Shown here: piece after piece, positions 63,469 to 64,000 of the stretch
How positions within the stretch are numbered: position 1 is the stretch's first letter
Layout of the letters: each line of letters starts with the position of its first letter
Assembly (NCBI RefSeq): GCF_002174455.2
Contig: NZ_CP147246.1
Coordinates: 3,043,001 to 3,107,000, forward strand
Direction: 5' to 3'
DNA length: 64,000 nt
DNA from: Enterococcus sp. 9D6_DIV0238
GTDB taxonomy: Bacteria > Bacillota > Bacilli > Lactobacillales > Enterococcaceae
Notes under the pieces: generated by a model
Seen by the model: only the letters and a program-made list of their open reading frames with translations
Told to the model about the DNA's origin: nothing
The model's database searches: none
Made by a program: the position numbers and the translations under genes

Positions 63469-63570
63469 GTCAATGCGCATTGACTAGGGCAACTTGTATT
63501 GTCAGTTGTGGCTGACTTTACAGGGCTCTGTAGAAGGATTGCTGTCCTTTTTACAGAGTGCCTTATTTAT
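63469..63570 (+). ncRNA. Putative small RNA, first copy
   Basis: Begins near the 18-bp palindrome AGTCAATGCGCATTGACT (63468-63485). Hairpin TGTATTGTCAG/CTGACTTTACA with loop TTGTGG is followed by terminator hairpin GGGCTCTGTAGAAGGA / TCCTTTTTACAGAGTGCC and a T-rich tract. -10 box TAAAAT at 63457. Confidence 0.6.
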
Positions 63571-63732
63571 TTTGTTTTTCGCTCTAATTATCGAAGCTAT
63601 GATTCAAAACGCAAAAAAATGGTATTCGTCAGCGACTAATACCATGAAACGTTCAGTAAATAGAAATTAACCAATTCAAAGAAAAGTCAGAAAAAGCTGG
63701 TAATCTTTTCTTACTTTTAGTATAATGAAATA

Positions 63733-63836
63733 AGTCAATAACATATTGACGGAAGGCAACTTGTATTATTAGTTGTGGCTGATAATACAGGGCTCTGCGG
63801 GATGATTTGCTGTCTCCTGCAGGGCGCCTTTTTTTA
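63733..63836 (+). ncRNA. Putative small RNA, second copy
   Basis: Begins near GTCAATAACATATTGAC (63734-63750). Hairpin TGTATTATTAG/CTGATAATACA carries the same TTGTGG loop. Terminator hairpin GGGCTCTGCGGGA / TCCTGCAGGGCGCC ends with seven T. -10 box TATAAT at 63721-63726. Stem bases differ from the first copy in compensating pairs. 63850-64000 shows nothing further. Confidence 0.62.
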
Positions 63837-64000
63837 TTTTGTTTTGTAATGTTATCTTAACTTAAAGACAAGATGATAGTCAAGTCCTTTTACAAATAGT
63901 AAAAAAAATTGCCTTAGAGTAAAAAAGTACTCAAACAAAAAGCAGACTAAAAAAATTTTTTTGCAAGTATAACAAATGGGTGGAAAACTTCTAGAAAGTT

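Larger units (their letters stand above)
63343..63850 (+). repeat. Tandem duplication, about 268 bp per unit
   Basis: Unit 1 (about 63343-63585) and unit 2 (about 63612-63850) share the same order. First comes a GGTATT hairpin (63350 and 63620). A -10-like box (TAAAAT 63457, TATAAT 63721) and a GTCAAT..ATTGAC palindrome follow. Then come GGCAACTTGTATT (63488, 63755) and two hairpins. Flanking bases differ by many substitutions, but the stems are kept. Confidence 0.75.

Overview
The window is chromosomal DNA from a low-GC Gram-positive coccus, almost certainly an Enterococcus of the E. faecalis-like group. The supporting signs are strong AGGAGG ribosome sites, the pcrA-ligA and gatCAB blocks, a fruRKA operon, NrdR-type and CRE-type sites, an IS30-family transposase, and long palindromic intergenic repeats that resemble the published EFAR repeats of E. 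faecalis. The species cannot be fixed from sequence reading alone.

Layout. 1-7.1 kb is accessory: the tail of a dGTPase, a decayed acetyltransferase copy, an IS30-type transposase with an HxlR regulator and a lectin-fold protein beside it, a DUF805 membrane protein, the intact acetyltransferase and a zinc-ribbon membrane protein. 7.2-9.4 kb holds trigger factor and an esterase. 9.6-29.6 kb is a complete-looking allantoin utilisation region: allC-allE-allD1-allD2-fdrA(allF)-DUF1116(allG)-carbamate kinase, then a PucR-family regulator (opposite strand), a ureidoglycine/alanine-glyoxylate aminotransferase, an MFS transporter, an NCS1 allantoin permease, allantoinase, a second MFS transporter and an unknown 443-residue protein. 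Together they import allantoin, open it to allantoate, convert that through ureidoglycine and ureidoglycolate to oxalurate, and split oxalurate to oxamate and carbamoyl phosphate, whose phosphate gives ATP through carbamate kinase. The third oxamate-carbamoyltransferase subunit (AllH, DUF2877) is not in the window.

29.7-34.9 kb carries an SDR oxidoreductase and the minus-strand fruR-fruK-fruA operon. 35-46.7 kb is mostly core: intracellular alpha-amylase, a lipoprotein, pcrA, ligA, gatCAB and a lipid kinase. 46.7-50 kb has a PnuC-type transporter plus deoxynucleoside kinase behind a pair of NrdR-like boxes, an RNA m5U methyltransferase and a tiny basic protein. 50-52.6 kb has an atypical ROK protein, an unannotated type I toxin-antitoxin module, a hydrolase and a MerR regulator.

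52.7-57.5 kb is the most unusual part: a half-length MFS gene whose stop codon overlaps a 31-residue peptide gene, followed by a structured intergenic RNA, an M50 membrane protease with a PqqD-like N-terminus, an E1/ThiF-like enzyme fused to membrane segments (apparently with an ATT start), an ABC ATPase and an ABC permease. This looks like a ribosomally made, post-translationally modified peptide (RiPP) locus organised like the yydFGHIJ epipeptide locus but with an E1-like enzyme in place of the radical-SAM enzyme. 57.7-62.8 kb has a cation-transporting P-type ATPase, an HD phosphohydrolase, small membrane proteins and a divergent monooxygenase/HxlR pair. 62.8-64.0 kb has no ordinary gene but contains a roughly 268-bp tandem duplication encoding two structured RNAs with compensatory stem changes.

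Arrays of about 120-bp hairpin repeats lie at 12.8-13.5, 14.6-14.8, 32.65-33.1 and 39.6-40.1 kb, always inside or just before operon genes and always in the same orientation relative to transcription.
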